Origin: Bacteroidales bacterium
Lineage (GTDB): Bacteria; Bacteroidota; Bacteroidia; Bacteroidales; WCHB1-69
NCBI GenBank assembly: GCA_031272415.1
Contig: JAISTU010000138.1
Span: 1-7,840 of the forward strand
Length of the DNA stretch: 7,840 nt
Reading direction: 5' to 3'
Part shown: positions 1-7,336 of the stretch, in pieces
Position numbering within the stretch: the stretch's first letter is position 1
How the letters are laid out: each line of letters opens with the position of its first letter
Program-made: the position numbers and the translations under genes
Notes under the pieces: model-generated
Databases searched by the model: none
Seen by the model: only the letters and a program-made list of their open reading frames with translations
What the model was told of the DNA's origin: nothing

Positions 1-366
1 AATCGCGACATCAATGAAGCCATAGAGATTTGCGAAGTGGCAGCCTACAGTGAGGAGGAGCAGCGACGTTATGAAAAGTACTGGGACAGAGTGCGTTATG
101 AAAACACATTGTTGCATGAAAAATTTAGAGAGGGTGCAGAAGAAGGATTGAAAGAGGGAATAGAAAGAGGATTAGAAAAAGGACTAAAAAAAGGGAAAAC
201 AGAAGGTAAAAAAGAAGGTTTGGCTGAAGGTGAAAAGAAAAAAGAAACAGAATTTATTATAAATGCATACCAAAATGGTATTTCAATAGAGCAAATTGCA
301 AAAATTGTCCAATTATCTGTTGAAAATATTACTGAAATTTTAAGGCAAAACGGAATAAATACATAA
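1..366 (+). CDS. Rpn-family PD-(D/E)XK nuclease / putative transposase, C-terminal part (5' end outside window)
   Basis: The frame is open from base 1, so the true start lies upstream; the GTG at 37 is internal. The 121 visible residues match the tail of Rpn / transposase_31 proteins, which are usually around 300 residues with an N-terminal PD-(D/E)XK nuclease domain that is missing here. Visible parts in order are an acidic helical stretch with Y24..Y27-W28-D29, then a linker with nine glycines at a strict four-residue spacing (G45 to G77) rich in E and K. Last comes a short helix-turn-helix-like end reading NGISIEQIAKIVQLSVENI. Family members promote RecA-independent recombination in E. coli and are usually multicopy. 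Whether this copy is intact cannot be judged. It converges on the operon to its right. Family assignment is firm; activity is inferred only. Confidence 0.85.
   Translation, partial: NRDINEAIEICEVAAYSEEEQRRYEKYWDRVRYENTLLHEKFREGAEEGLKEGIERGLEKGLKKGKTEGKKEGLAEGEKKKETEFIINAYQNGISIEQIAKIVQLSVENITEILRQNGINT
133..234 (+). repeat. Period-4 glycine coding repeat in the Rpn tail
   Basis: Codons 45 to 77 of the visible frame place a glycine at every fourth residue, with E/K/L between (EGLKEGIERGLEKG). The DNA is a degenerate 12-bp purine-rich repeat of the gaagga / aaaaaaggg type. Such tetrad linkers are normal in this family and vary in length between copies. Confidence 0.8.
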
Positions 367-420
367 AATAAATTTGCGGAAATTTCATTCTCCTTTGCTT
401 AAAAAAGTTGAGGATTAAGA

Positions 421-469
421 GATTTTTTTTGCATTTTGGGAGAAAGATGTTCTAAAATCAGACAAAACT
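421..469 (+). repeat. Left copy of a ~48-bp inverted repeat (3' flank of the Rpn gene)
   Basis: The copy starts with GA, a run of eight T, then GCATTTTGGGA. The same 20-bp core with seven T occurs on the - strand at 7474-7493. Beyond the core, 20 of the next 28 positions also match without a gap (442-469 against 7473-7446 read in reverse). The element begins 55 bp after the Rpn stop codon. It lies on the same sense strand relative to its neighbour gene as the right copy does. A/T richness lowers the weight of the extension, but the core carries the non-homopolymeric GCATTTTGGGA. Confidence 0.7.
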
Positions 470-481
470 TTCAATTATTTT

Positions 482-1987
482 TCATCTCATTTTTACTACA
501 TAATTACACAAAACGGTGCTGTCTGAAAGCGAGGAAATTTGCAGGCGAAAAGAGTGTATAGGCAAAGAGTGTTTTTTTGAAATCTTTTTGTTTTGCAGTA
601 AGTTGTTGTAAATGAGAAAGTTATAGTTTTTTGTAAAATAAGTGTCAAAATTTTGAAAAGTAGGTTGTTTATCTAATGTTCTATTTTTGCGTATGTTATT
701 GATATATAGGATGATAGCCTCTTTTGTAGTTGAAAAAATAATTTTATTGCCGATAGTGGTGTAAAATTTCAAATGGGGTATTTTTTTGAACAATCCCCAG
801 TCGGTGGCGATAAAATTATCTAAATTGATTTTTCCTATAGTGTATGCACCGATGCAAGTGGTATCTATAACATATTGATTATCAATATATTGTGTTTCTA
901 TGCATTGAAAAAGGTGAAATTCAGCCTCTTCAATATTTTCGCTCTCCAATGCGATGTATGGGTAGTGATTACTGTCGGTTGGTAATTCAAAAAAAGCCAA
1001 TTGACGTGGGAGGAGCAATTTTGTAAAGTCTTCTCTATCATTGTTTTGCAGTTTTATTTGTGCGAGCATTTCGCAGTTTTTGGCATTGAGAACACAGACA
1101 TTTTTTGCTCCCATAGGGATATATTGCAATATATCGCTTTTGTATTTACGGTGGGTAAAGAGAGAATAGAAACTTTTTTTTGCCACTTTGCCTCTTCCTG
1201 ACGCTTGTATGGTGTTGGCATGGCGGTTGATAGATAAAATACTGTAAGTGAGGCAATTAAGTGGTGCTAAAAAAGTATCATCACCATCGGTTTGTAAAAT
1301 TTTTGATTGAATGTAAGGGTTAAAATAGGAATGTTGTATAAAAAGAGAAAAATGTTGCTTTATATCTTGTTTTTCAAGGGAAATAAAAGCGGACTTAAAA
1401 TCCTTTTGTTTACTGTTTAAATTATTGATAGACAATCTAATAACATATTCTTCAAAGGCAAAAACGAGTACTCCTTCTTTTTTGTAGCAAAAAAAATTGT
1501 TTTGTGAAGTTTTTTTAGCATAGATTTGTGTGTTATTGTATTGAAAATCAATAAATTGTGTATCTTTTTGCAAATATTCCCAAAAGCGTTCTAAATAATG
1601 ATTTTGCATTTTGTCGGTTTGCAGTATCATTAAGGGAGAATAGCCTTTTTGTGTAGCAATCCATGCAATAGAAAGTGTAGATTTCTTTTTAAAGTTTTGA
1701 TTATCAATCACTTTATTTGTTTTTTGCAAAAGGGAAGTTATTTTTTCTGTATTTTTATTATCAAAAAGCAGGTTTAATAAATCGGATTTTCGCTCTGCTA
1801 ACAGCGTGATTTCCAATGTGTTAGAAGATTTTAACACAAAAGCCGTATTTTTGGGGAGTACCTCACAAAAATCGGTTTGAGGTGTTTTTAAAAATTGATA
1901 GGCTTTAAAAGTAAGCACAAAAATTGCAAAAATGAGTAAAATAATTATAAAAATCGTAAAAATGCGAATGAATTGTCTTTTTTTCAT
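482..1987 (-). CDS. Membrane-anchored protein of unknown function, DUF3352-like
   Basis: This 501-residue protein opens with a basic N-terminus (MKKRQFIR) and one hydrophobic helix at about residues 9-30, with no visible lipobox. The remainder is probably exported but tethered to the membrane. The body is strand-rich and rich in N, K and Q. Near the end comes a stretch reading FYTTIGNKIIFSTTKEAI, followed by a segment ending NFLIYNN. That pattern recalls the DUF3352-type proteins of Bacteroidota, but I recall the pattern rather than having aligned it, so the family name is tentative. No catalytic motif is evident. It is the last gene of the operon, and its ATG overlaps the rnhB stop codon by 4 bp (ATGA), which suggests translational coupling. 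The A/T bias is stronger than in the upstream operon genes. Confidence 0.85.
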   Translation of the reverse strand: MKKRQFIRIFTIFIIILLIFAIFVLTFKAYQFLKTPQTDFCEVLPKNTAFVLKSSNTLEITLLAERKSDLLNLLFDNKNTEKITSLLQKTNKVIDNQNFKKKSTLSIAWIATQKGYSPLMILQTDKMQNHYLERFWEYLQKDTQFIDFQYNNTQIYAKKTSQNNFFCYKKEGVLVFAFEEYVIRLSINNLNSKQKDFKSAFISLEKQDIKQHFSLFIQHSYFNPYIQSKILQTDGDDTFLAPLNCLTYSILSINRHANTIQASGRGKVAKKSFYSLFTHRKYKSDILQYIPMGAKNVCVLNAKNCEMLAQIKLQNNDREDFTKLLLPRQLAFFELPTDSNHYPYIALESENIEEAEFHLFQCIETQYIDNQYVIDTTCIGAYTIGKINLDNFIATDWGLFKKIPHLKFYTTIGNKIIFSTTKEAIILYINNIRKNRTLDKQPTFQNFDTYFTKNYNFLIYNNLLQNKKISKKHSLPIHSFRLQISSLSDSTVLCNYVVKMR

Positions 1988-2601
1988 AAATTAAGTGTCA
2001 TTTGTTTGGGTAATAAGCAAAAAGAGAGGCGGTGCAGGGGGGTAATTCCGTATTTTTTGATAGCATTTCGGTGGAGTAGGGTAGGGTAGCCCATATTTTT
2101 TTCCCATCCGTACTGTGGATATTGCTTTGCCAATTCAAGCATATAGTCGTCTCTGTACGTTTTTGCCAAAATGGATGCCGCAGCGATAGAAAGATATTTT
2201 GCATCTCCTTTTATAATGCAGGTAAAGTCTATATTGCTTTGATTTTCAAAACGATTGCCATCAATGAGCAAATGTTGAGGTTGAATTTTTAATTTTTCAA
2301 CTGCCAAATTCATTGCTTTAAAAGAGGCTTTGAGAATGTTAATTTGGTCAATTTCTTGTGGAGAAACGCTTTCCACTGCCCACGCAATTGCTTGTTTTTC
2401 AATAACTTCTCTTAAAATTCTTCTTTCTTTGTCGCTCAATGCTTTGCTGTCATTGATAGCAGGATGTTGAAAATCAGTAGGCAAAATTACTGCCGCCGCA
2501 AAAACAGCACCTGCCAAGCAACCTCTGCCTGCCTCGTCGCAACCCGCTTCTATACAATTCTCTCTATATGAGGATTTTAACATATTTTTTTTCTTATCCA
2601 T
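1984..2601 (-). CDS. rnhB: Ribonuclease HII
   Basis: RNase HII cleaves the RNA strand of RNA-DNA hybrids and starts removal of single ribonucleotides from DNA in the cytoplasm. All four acidic metal ligands expected from the E. coli enzyme are present: D22 and E23 in CDEAGRG, D114 in LLIDGNR, and D133 in KGDAKYLSIAAASILAKTYRD. The length of 205 residues is normal. The start is uncertain. The ATG at 2601 overlaps the preceding gene by 8 bp. Met7 at 2583, preceded by an A-rich stretch (aagaaaaaaaat), gives an N-terminus (MLKSSYRENCIEAGCDEAGRG) closer to remembered Bacteroides RnhB proteins. If Met7 is correct, the gene starts 10 bp after the preceding stop. The stop is shared with the next gene's start. 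Function is nearly certain. Confidence 0.97.
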   Translation of the reverse strand: MDKKKNMLKSSYRENCIEAGCDEAGRGCLAGAVFAAAVILPTDFQHPAINDSKALSDKERRILREVIEKQAIAWAVESVSPQEIDQINILKASFKAMNLAVEKLKIQPQHLLIDGNRFENQSNIDFTCIIKGDAKYLSIAAASILAKTYRDDYMLELAKQYPQYGWEKNMGYPTLLHRNAIKKYGITPLHRLSFCLLPKQMTLNL

Positions 2602-3583
2602 GAATGAAATTATAGTAACACGATGTGAAAAAAATGCTCATTGCTATCAACTCCCACCATGGTTTGGAACGTTCTAATGCAACTGCTAAACCGATTGATA
2701 AACAGGAAAGTGCAATCGACGAATACAACTCCGTTTTGGTAAAAATGAGAGCACATGTAGCCGTTAGTAAGAGCATGAAAATGAGTAAATTATACTTTCT
2801 TCTTAAATTGATGGCTACATTTCTCGCTTTTTTATAAATTTTGTAAATAGCAAACAAAATAAACACAATGATAGGTATGCCAATAAAAATAAATTCAATT
2901 GAAAAATCAAATCGCAATTGAAAATTAGTGAAACTGTTGCGTAAAACGTCCGTATATTGCCAAATAATATCGTAAGTATCTGTTAAATAGATAATTGCAA
3001 GCGAATATATGTATACCGCCACAAAGCCCACCAATGGCAACAAAAAAAATCGAAATTTGTAAGTCCTTGCTATTATATAATTGATGTAAGTGAGCAACAA
3101 AAGGACTATAAGCGGAAAATAAAACAGCGATAAAATGCCCACCCAAGCACCAAAGGTGAGCATTCTGTACGGCTGTCGTTTGGGATTGTTGAAATGCTCG
3201 TCATCTTGAAAAGTGAAAATCCTTAAAGCAAGTGTAAATAAAAATAAAAATACAACTAATTGATTTTCAACATTTAAAAAAGTGGGCAATGTAACCGAAA
3301 AGAACAGCCACAACATCAATGCCAAATTATTACGGATGATTGTTAAACCAAATCGCTTGCTTAACATATTGCATAAAAACGCATTGCATATCAACAAAAT
3401 AAGGACAATTATGTTTGCAATCAAAGAAGAGTAGGGTAGGGGAGTGATGGGCTTAAAAAACCAGAATAAACTCACCTCTTGTCCTTTGTAAAACACGTAT
3501 AAACAGGAAGTTACAAAAAATAGACAAATATAAAAAATATGTCTGTAATTTGTTTTTGAGGCTGTTTTTTGTTGATGTATCAT
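2594..3583 (-). CDS. Polytopic inner-membrane protein, DUF6427-like
   Basis: This 329-residue protein is dominated by hydrophobic helices. I count about nine or ten, near residues 14-32, 54-74, 86-103, 107-123, 143-170, 178-200, 228-250, 264-282, 287-303 and possibly 310-325. A positively charged loop (KKARNVAINLRRKY, 251-264) should face the cytoplasm. Size, helix count and the short polar loops fit the DUF6427 family of Bacteroidota membrane proteins; I judge this from overall character, not from an alignment. No transporter or enzyme signature is visible and the function is unknown. Its ATG overlaps the LD-carboxypeptidase stop by 4 bp, and its end overlaps rnhB by 8 bp, so it is translated from the same message. 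Confidence 0.85.
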   Translation of the reverse strand: MIHQQKTASKTNYRHIFYICLFFVTSCLYVFYKGQEVSLFWFFKPITPLPYSSLIANIIVLILLICNAFLCNMLSKRFGLTIIRNNLALMLWLFFSVTLPTFLNVENQLVVFLFLFTLALRIFTFQDDEHFNNPKRQPYRMLTFGAWVGILSLFYFPLIVLLLLTYINYIIARTYKFRFFLLPLVGFVAVYIYSLAIIYLTDTYDIIWQYTDVLRNSFTNFQLRFDFSIEFIFIGIPIIVFILFAIYKIYKKARNVAINLRRKYNLLIFMLLLTATCALIFTKTELYSSIALSCLSIGLAVALERSKPWWELIAMSIFFTSCYYNFIHG

Positions 3584-4479
3584 AAAGCGTTCATATTTAG
3601 TTTAACTCTCTCATTATCAATGTATAACTCTGCATTACCACCTAAAATTAAGGCTCTGTTATCTTCAATGTGTCCGGCAGGAAAATCAAAGCAAACAGGA
3701 TAATTGTAAGTTTGTACATGTTCCCAAATAATTTCCTTTGCGGTTTTGCCAAAAGGGATGGCGTTGTCGTGCATATCCGTCATGCCGCCGACAACCAGAC
3801 CTGCCAAATGTGCCAATTTTCCACTGCGTGCAAGGGCGGTCATCATGCGGTCAATGTGGTATAAATATTCGTCTAAATCTTCAATAAACAGTATTTTACC
3901 TGCGGTTTGGACATCCGACACTGAACCGAGCAAAGAATACAAAACGGACAAATTGCCCCCCAATAATCTTCCTTTTGCATAACCTGCTCTGTTTGAGGGA
4001 TTTGCAGGTAGATTGTAACTAATTTTTCCATTTTGTAATACTTCTAAAAAAGTGGTAACGCTTGCATTTTTTGCATTTTCGGGCATTATTTTTGTCGGCA
4101 TTGTGCAATGTAATGACGGCATTTTCAACACATTGTTGATATGTGAGTGCAAAACAGTTATATCACTAAATCCGCACAGCCATTTTGGGTGTTTTTGGAA
4201 AGTAGAAAATTTGAGTTTGTCAATCAATCGCAAACAGCCGTAACCTCCTTTGGCACAGAGAATTGCACTCGCTTTTGTATCATCTAAAGCCGTTTGTAAA
4301 TCCGATAAACGTTGCTCATCAGTACCTGAATATTGATGAAAACTGCCGTAAAGATGTTCTCCCTCAATTACATTAAATCCTTGATTTTTAAGCAATTCTA
4401 TACAGAATCGGATGTCATTAGGACTTACTTTTCTTGCAGGTGCTACAATATAAATTCGGCTGCCGTTTTGCAAAATCAT
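3580..4479 (-). CDS. ldcA: LD-carboxypeptidase, peptidase family S66
   Basis: Cytoplasmic LdcA removes the terminal D-Ala from murein tetrapeptides during recycling, giving the tripeptide that Mpl can reload onto UDP-MurNAc. The Ser-Glu-His triad known from Pseudomonas LdcA is recognisable. The Ser is S105 in GFSDITVLH, the Glu is E200 in ILFIEDLDEYLYHIDRM, and the His is H270 in FPAGHIEDNRALILGG. The family's AKGGYGCLRL motif is at 76-85, and the N-terminal IVAPAR strand at 11-16 is typical. The length of 299 residues is normal and no signal peptide is seen, so it should act in the cytoplasm. It follows anmK after 22 bp and overlaps the next gene by 4 bp. S66 also includes microcin C7 self-immunity proteins (MccF), but the neighbouring murein genes favour LdcA. 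Confidence 0.93.
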   Translation of the reverse strand: MILQNGSRIYIVAPARKVSPNDIRFCIELLKNQGFNVIEGEHLYGSFHQYSGTDEQRLSDLQTALDDTKASAILCAKGGYGCLRLIDKLKFSTFQKHPKWLCGFSDITVLHSHINNVLKMPSLHCTMPTKIMPENAKNASVTTFLEVLQNGKISYNLPANPSNRAGYAKGRLLGGNLSVLYSLLGSVSDVQTAGKILFIEDLDEYLYHIDRMMTALARSGKLAHLAGLVVGGMTDMHDNAIPFGKTAKEIIWEHVQTYNYPVCFDFPAGHIEDNRALILGGNAELYIDNERVKLNMNAL

Positions 4480-4501
4480 TGTTTTTTATGTTCAAATCAA
4501 A

Positions 4502-5569
4502 TTAAGGTTCGTACAAAGCGCCACTGACGGAATCTCTGGAAGCACCTGTTACTGATGACAATACATTCGGAATTTGGTATACCCGCAAACAGCCCAAAAA
4601 TGCAAAAATAATCGCCTCTTTAAAGTCAATAATTGTTTTTTCAGGTACAACTATTTCCAGCTGATTGCAAACGGAAGTCAATCTTTCCATTAAGAAGGCA
4701 TTTTTTGCTCCACCGCCGGTAACAAGCATTTTGCCGGAAGCATCAGGAATGGCATTACGTATCTGATAAACAATGTGTTCGGTAACGGTTGCCATTTTAT
4801 CTCTCATTGCACCTTTATTTCTTTGCACGATAGGAAAAAACTTTTCTGCAAACCATTCTGCCCCCAAAGATTTGTGTCCTTTTAGACTGTAATAATATAT
4901 TGAATCCAAATTTTTTAACAAATTAGGGAGTACTTGCCCACTTTTTGCTATTTTGCCATCTGCGTCAAATTCTCTGGACATCAAATTGGCAAGCAAATTG
5001 AGCACCATATTACATATAACTATGTCAAAACCAACTCTTTTGCCATCTTTTTGATAAGAAATATTGGCAACGCCACCCAAATTGAGGCAATAGTCGTACT
5101 CAGAGAACAAAAGTTCATCTCCAATGGGCACTAATGGTGCCCCTTCACCGCCTAAAGCAACATCTATTGACCTAAAATCGCAAATAACAGGCGTCCCACA
5201 TAAGGCGGCAAGAATTGCACCATTTCCAATTTGAACGGTCATGCCCGCAGTAGGCTGATGAAAAATTGTATGTCCATGCGAAGCAATGTAGTCCGGCTTA
5301 ATCTGAAATTCAGCCTTAAAAGAATTGACCGTTTTTGCTAAAAAATTAGTATAATCAATATCTAATGCCTGGAACGCTTTGGAGGCGCAAAAATGTGCAT
5401 CAATAAACCTTTTTTTCCATGCTTTGGCGTAATAATAAGTTTTTGCGGCTATAAGTTCATAACTCCATTTGCCTCTTTTGCATTCAAAATCACAGCAGGC
5501 AACATCTATACCATCGGCGGAAGTGCCTGACATCAATCCTATAACTCGTGTTTTAACAACTCTTTTCAT
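4502..5569 (-). CDS. anmK: Anhydro-N-acetylmuramic acid kinase
   Basis: AnmK opens and phosphorylates 1,6-anhydroMurNAc to MurNAc-6-phosphate with ATP, a cytoplasmic step of murein recycling; MurQ, the usual next enzyme, is not in the window. The actin-like kinase fold is well marked. It shows GLMSGTSADGID (11-22), SHGHT (97-101), GGEGAPLVP (140-148), NLGGVANI (163-170) and D203 in FDADGKIAKSG. Further on are KSLGAEWF (233-240), VTGGGAKNAFLMERL (283-297), KEAIIFAFLG (317-326) and SVTGAS (339-344). D182, equivalent to the catalytic aspartate of characterised enzymes, is kept, but the surrounding FDTGPGN-type loop reads FDIVICN. At 355 residues it is close to the 369 of E. coli. Its start overlaps the murF end by 17 bp, and ldcA follows after 22 bp. 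Confidence 0.95.
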   Translation of the reverse strand: MKRVVKTRVIGLMSGTSADGIDVACCDFECKRGKWSYELIAAKTYYYAKAWKKRFIDAHFCASKAFQALDIDYTNFLAKTVNSFKAEFQIKPDYIASHGHTIFHQPTAGMTVQIGNGAILAALCGTPVICDFRSIDVALGGEGAPLVPIGDELLFSEYDYCLNLGGVANISYQKDGKRVGFDIVICNMVLNLLANLMSREFDADGKIAKSGQVLPNLLKNLDSIYYYSLKGHKSLGAEWFAEKFFPIVQRNKGAMRDKMATVTEHIVYQIRNAIPDASGKMLVTGGGAKNAFLMERLTSVCNQLEIVVPEKTIIDFKEAIIFAFLGCLRVYQIPNVLSSVTGASRDSVSGALYEP

Positions 5570-6851
5570 TGGTTAATATATTTAAAAATTGTTCCATTTT
5601 CATTCCATTGGAGCCTTTGAGCAATACAGTAGCATCTTTTGGCAAGTGCAAGCGTAAGGCTTCCGTTAATTTTTCTTTGCTGTCATATTTCCATTCGGCG
5701 GGGGCATCGGTAGCACAAAAATGTTCTCCCAATAAATAAATTTGTTGCATGCCCATGGAACGCAGTAAATTTACCACCGTTTGGTGTTCTGCAATTGATT
5801 TATCCCCTAATTCAAACATGTCGCCCAAAATACATACTTTTGTTTGAGCATCAATCTCTTTCAAGTTTAAAATAGCACTTTGCATACTGGTCGGATTAGC
5901 ATTATATGCATCAACAATAATGAGCCTTCCATTGGATTGAATGACCTCAGAGCGGTGATTATCAGGTTTATAATTCTCTAATGCTGCTTTAATGTTCTCA
6001 AAATCAACATTAAAATATTCTCCTATCGCATAAGATGCCATCAAATTGTCAAAATTATAATTGCCTGCTAATTGAGTATGAATGGTTTGATTGTACTTTG
6101 GAATGGTAACATTGAGATAAAAACTACCCTTTTGAAACTGTCCGCTGTAATTGCCGTCCAAACCGTAAGTAACTCTGTCGCAGTTGGTACTGAGGCTCAT
6201 TAACAAACTATCTGATGAATTGACAAAAATAGACCCATGCTTTCTTCTAATTGCATGATAAAGAGCAACTTTTGTGTTAATAATATTTTCCATTAAACCA
6301 AAACCTTCCAAATGTGCTTTGCCGATATTGGTGATAAGCCCGTATTCAGGGGCAACAATTTTGCACAAAGTAGCAATCTCTCCTGTATGATTGGCACCCA
6401 TTTCAATGACAAGCATTTGGGCTTCTTTGGGATTTACATTTAACAATGTCAAGGGTACTCCGATATGATTGTTAAGATTTCCTTGTGTGGAAAAGACCTT
6501 GTATTTTGTAGATAATACGCTGTGTATGAGTTCTTTAGTTGTTGTTTTGCCATTTGTTCCTGTAATGGCGATAACGGGTACTCTTATTTGAGTACGGTGC
6601 ATTGCCGCCACCAATTGCAGTGCCAGCAAAACATCTTCTACCACTAAACAATTTCTTTTGTGTGAATAGACTTTGCTTTCAGTAACTACCATTGCTGCCC
6701 CGTTCCTCAATGCCACATCTGCAAATTGATTGCCATTGTAATGCTTACCTTTGAGGCAAAAAAACACACAATTTTTTACCATTGTTCGCGTATCTGTGCA
6801 AACGACCGGATTGTTAAGATACGTATTATATATAAGATTTATATTTCTCAT
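5553..6851 (-). CDS. murF: UDP-N-acetylmuramoyl-tripeptide--D-alanyl-D-alanine ligase
   Basis: MurF attaches D-Ala-D-Ala to UDP-MurNAc-tripeptide with ATP, the last cytoplasmic step in the nucleotide precursor. All three Mur ligase domains are visible. The N-terminal UDP-binding part has TDTRTMVKNCVFFCLKG (19-35). The central ATPase has the P-loop GTNGKTTTKE (98-107), E150 before MGANHTGEI, TNIGKAHLEGFG (174-185) and K194, the likely carbamylated lysine. The C-terminal part has NYNFDNLMAS (264-273), YNANPTSMQSAI (316-327), LGDMFELGD (342-350) and LLKGSNGMKME (410-420). The 432 residues match the family. It is the first gene of the operon, about 50 bp after the RRM gene's terminator, so a promoter is expected just upstream. 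In many bacteria murF sits in the dcw cluster; here it stands with recycling genes instead. Confidence 0.96.
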   Translation of the reverse strand: MRNINLIYNTYLNNPVVCTDTRTMVKNCVFFCLKGKHYNGNQFADVALRNGAAMVVTESKVYSHKRNCLVVEDVLLALQLVAAMHRTQIRVPVIAITGTNGKTTTKELIHSVLSTKYKVFSTQGNLNNHIGVPLTLLNVNPKEAQMLVIEMGANHTGEIATLCKIVAPEYGLITNIGKAHLEGFGLMENIINTKVALYHAIRRKHGSIFVNSSDSLLMSLSTNCDRVTYGLDGNYSGQFQKGSFYLNVTIPKYNQTIHTQLAGNYNFDNLMASYAIGEYFNVDFENIKAALENYKPDNHRSEVIQSNGRLIIVDAYNANPTSMQSAILNLKEIDAQTKVCILGDMFELGDKSIAEHQTVVNLLRSMGMQQIYLLGEHFCATDAPAEWKYDSKEKLTEALRLHLPKDATVLLKGSNGMKMEQFLNILTNEKSC

Positions 6852-6894
6852 CTTTGAAATTACGTAATAATTCTCATATTATTGTATAAATGCT
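6852..6894 (-). promoter_or_regulatory. Probable promoter region of the murF operon
   Basis: This 43-bp A/T-rich stretch lies between the terminator of the RRM gene and the murF start codon, so the operon's own promoter should be here unless read-through feeds it. I do not find a clean TAnnTTTG box. The best pieces are TATACAAT at about 6881-6888 and a 10-bp perfect palindrome ATTACGTAAT (6859-6868), which ends 7 bp before the ATG. Position is the main evidence; no exact start point is claimed. Confidence 0.3.
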
Positions 6895-6932
6895 AAAAAA
6901 ATTAAAGGCTGTTGGGGTGCAACAGCCTTTAA
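6895..6932 (-). terminator. Rho-independent terminator of the RRM gene
   Basis: A perfect 13-bp stem pairs 6902-6914 with 6920-6932 around a five-base loop. The core strands are AAAGGCTGTTG and CAACAGCCTTT. Read on the - strand, the stem is followed by AA and seven T (6901-6895), the layout of an intrinsic terminator for leftward transcription. It starts about 20 bp after the RRM stop codon and insulates the murF operon from that gene. The other direction lacks a T-tract. Confidence 0.92.
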
Positions 6933-6951
6933 AAATTATCAAATGTTTTCT

Positions 6952-7272
6952 TTAGTATCTATCGTTGTTACGATATCCTCTGTTGGACTTATTGCCTCCA
7001 AATTGCCGATTGTTGGAACGACCACGGTCTTCCGTTTTCGGACGGGCAACAGCCACATTAATAATTTTATCGTCAAAAGTAGCGCCGTGCAGTGCGTCTA
7101 TCGCCTTTTGACCATCGGTATCATTCATTTCGACAAATCCAAAACCGCGTGATTGACCGGTATATTTGTCGTTGATAACCTTCGCAGAGAATACGTTACC
7201 ATATTCTTCAAATGCACTTCTTAAATCCCCATCATTTGTGTTGGAACTTAAGTTTGAAACAAAAATGTTCAT
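6952..7272 (-). CDS. Single-RRM RNA-binding protein
   Basis: The 106-residue protein is one RNA recognition motif plus a short disordered tail. RNP2 is IFVSNL (3-8) and RNP1 is RGFGFVEM (42-49), with the aromatic residues that stack on RNA bases (F4, F44, F46) in place. The tail (about 80-106) is rich in R, G, N and Q (for example NKSNRGYRNNDRY), like the glycine-rich tails of bacterial Rbp proteins in Bacteroidota and cyanobacteria. It probably binds single-stranded RNA in the cytoplasm; targets cannot be read from the sequence. It is a single-gene unit with its own terminator and a 220-bp upstream region containing a candidate -7 box, a stem-loop and an A/T tract, which suggests control at transcription start or mRNA stability. 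The ATG at 7272 gives the canonical MNIFV start. Confidence 0.95.
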   Translation of the reverse strand: MNIFVSNLSSNTNDGDLRSAFEEYGNVFSAKVINDKYTGQSRGFGFVEMNDTDGQKAIDALHGATFDDKIINVAVARPKTEDRGRSNNRQFGGNKSNRGYRNNDRY

Positions 7273-7301
7273 AAAAATATAACTGTGTTAAAAAATTAAA
7301 A

Positions 7302-7329
7302 CTCTACTCCAAAAAACTATAAAGTAGAG
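7302..7329 (-). promoter_or_regulatory. Stem-loop in the leader of the RRM gene
   Basis: CTCTACT (7302-7308) and AGTAGAG (7323-7329) form a perfect 7-bp stem with a 14-base loop. If the -7 box at 7337-7344 is real, transcription would start near 7330, so the hairpin would sit at the extreme 5' end of the mRNA. The - strand continues with TTTTAATTTTTT, so an attenuator-like reading is also possible, though the stem is short. Confidence 0.45.
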
Positions 7330-7336
7330 CGTTTTA

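Noticed and set aside
1..366. Complete mobile element at the left edge formed by the Rpn-type gene.
   Set aside because: No terminal inverted repeats or target duplications can be seen, the 5' half is missing, and Rpn proteins are not proven to move their own genes.
386..449. Possible terminator between the convergent Rpn gene and operon end, for example six A (401-406) pairing with T-run 423-430, or TTCTCC 388-393 with GGAGAA 439-444.
   Set aside because: The first stem is A-T only with a 16-base loop and the second has a loop of about 45 bases; neither is convincing as an intrinsic terminator.
1998..2204. Alternative - strand frame inside rnhB.
   Set aside because: It is wholly contained in rnhB, whose catalytic residues and length are all as expected; it has no support of its own.
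2625..2837. Open + strand frame opposite the DUF6427-like gene.
   Set aside because: The complement of a hydrophobic coding region; the - strand gene has overlapping joints on both sides and explains the stretch.
6859..6868. Perfect 10-bp palindrome ATTACGTAAT just before murF as an operator.
   Set aside because: Several 10-bp palindromes are expected by chance in a window this long, and there is no second copy or known regulator; it is only mentioned within the promoter region.
6943..7152. Open frame on the + strand opposite the RRM gene.
   Set aside because: It lies antisense to a clear RNP1/RNP2 protein, shows no domain features and includes the RRM stop region; it is a shadow.
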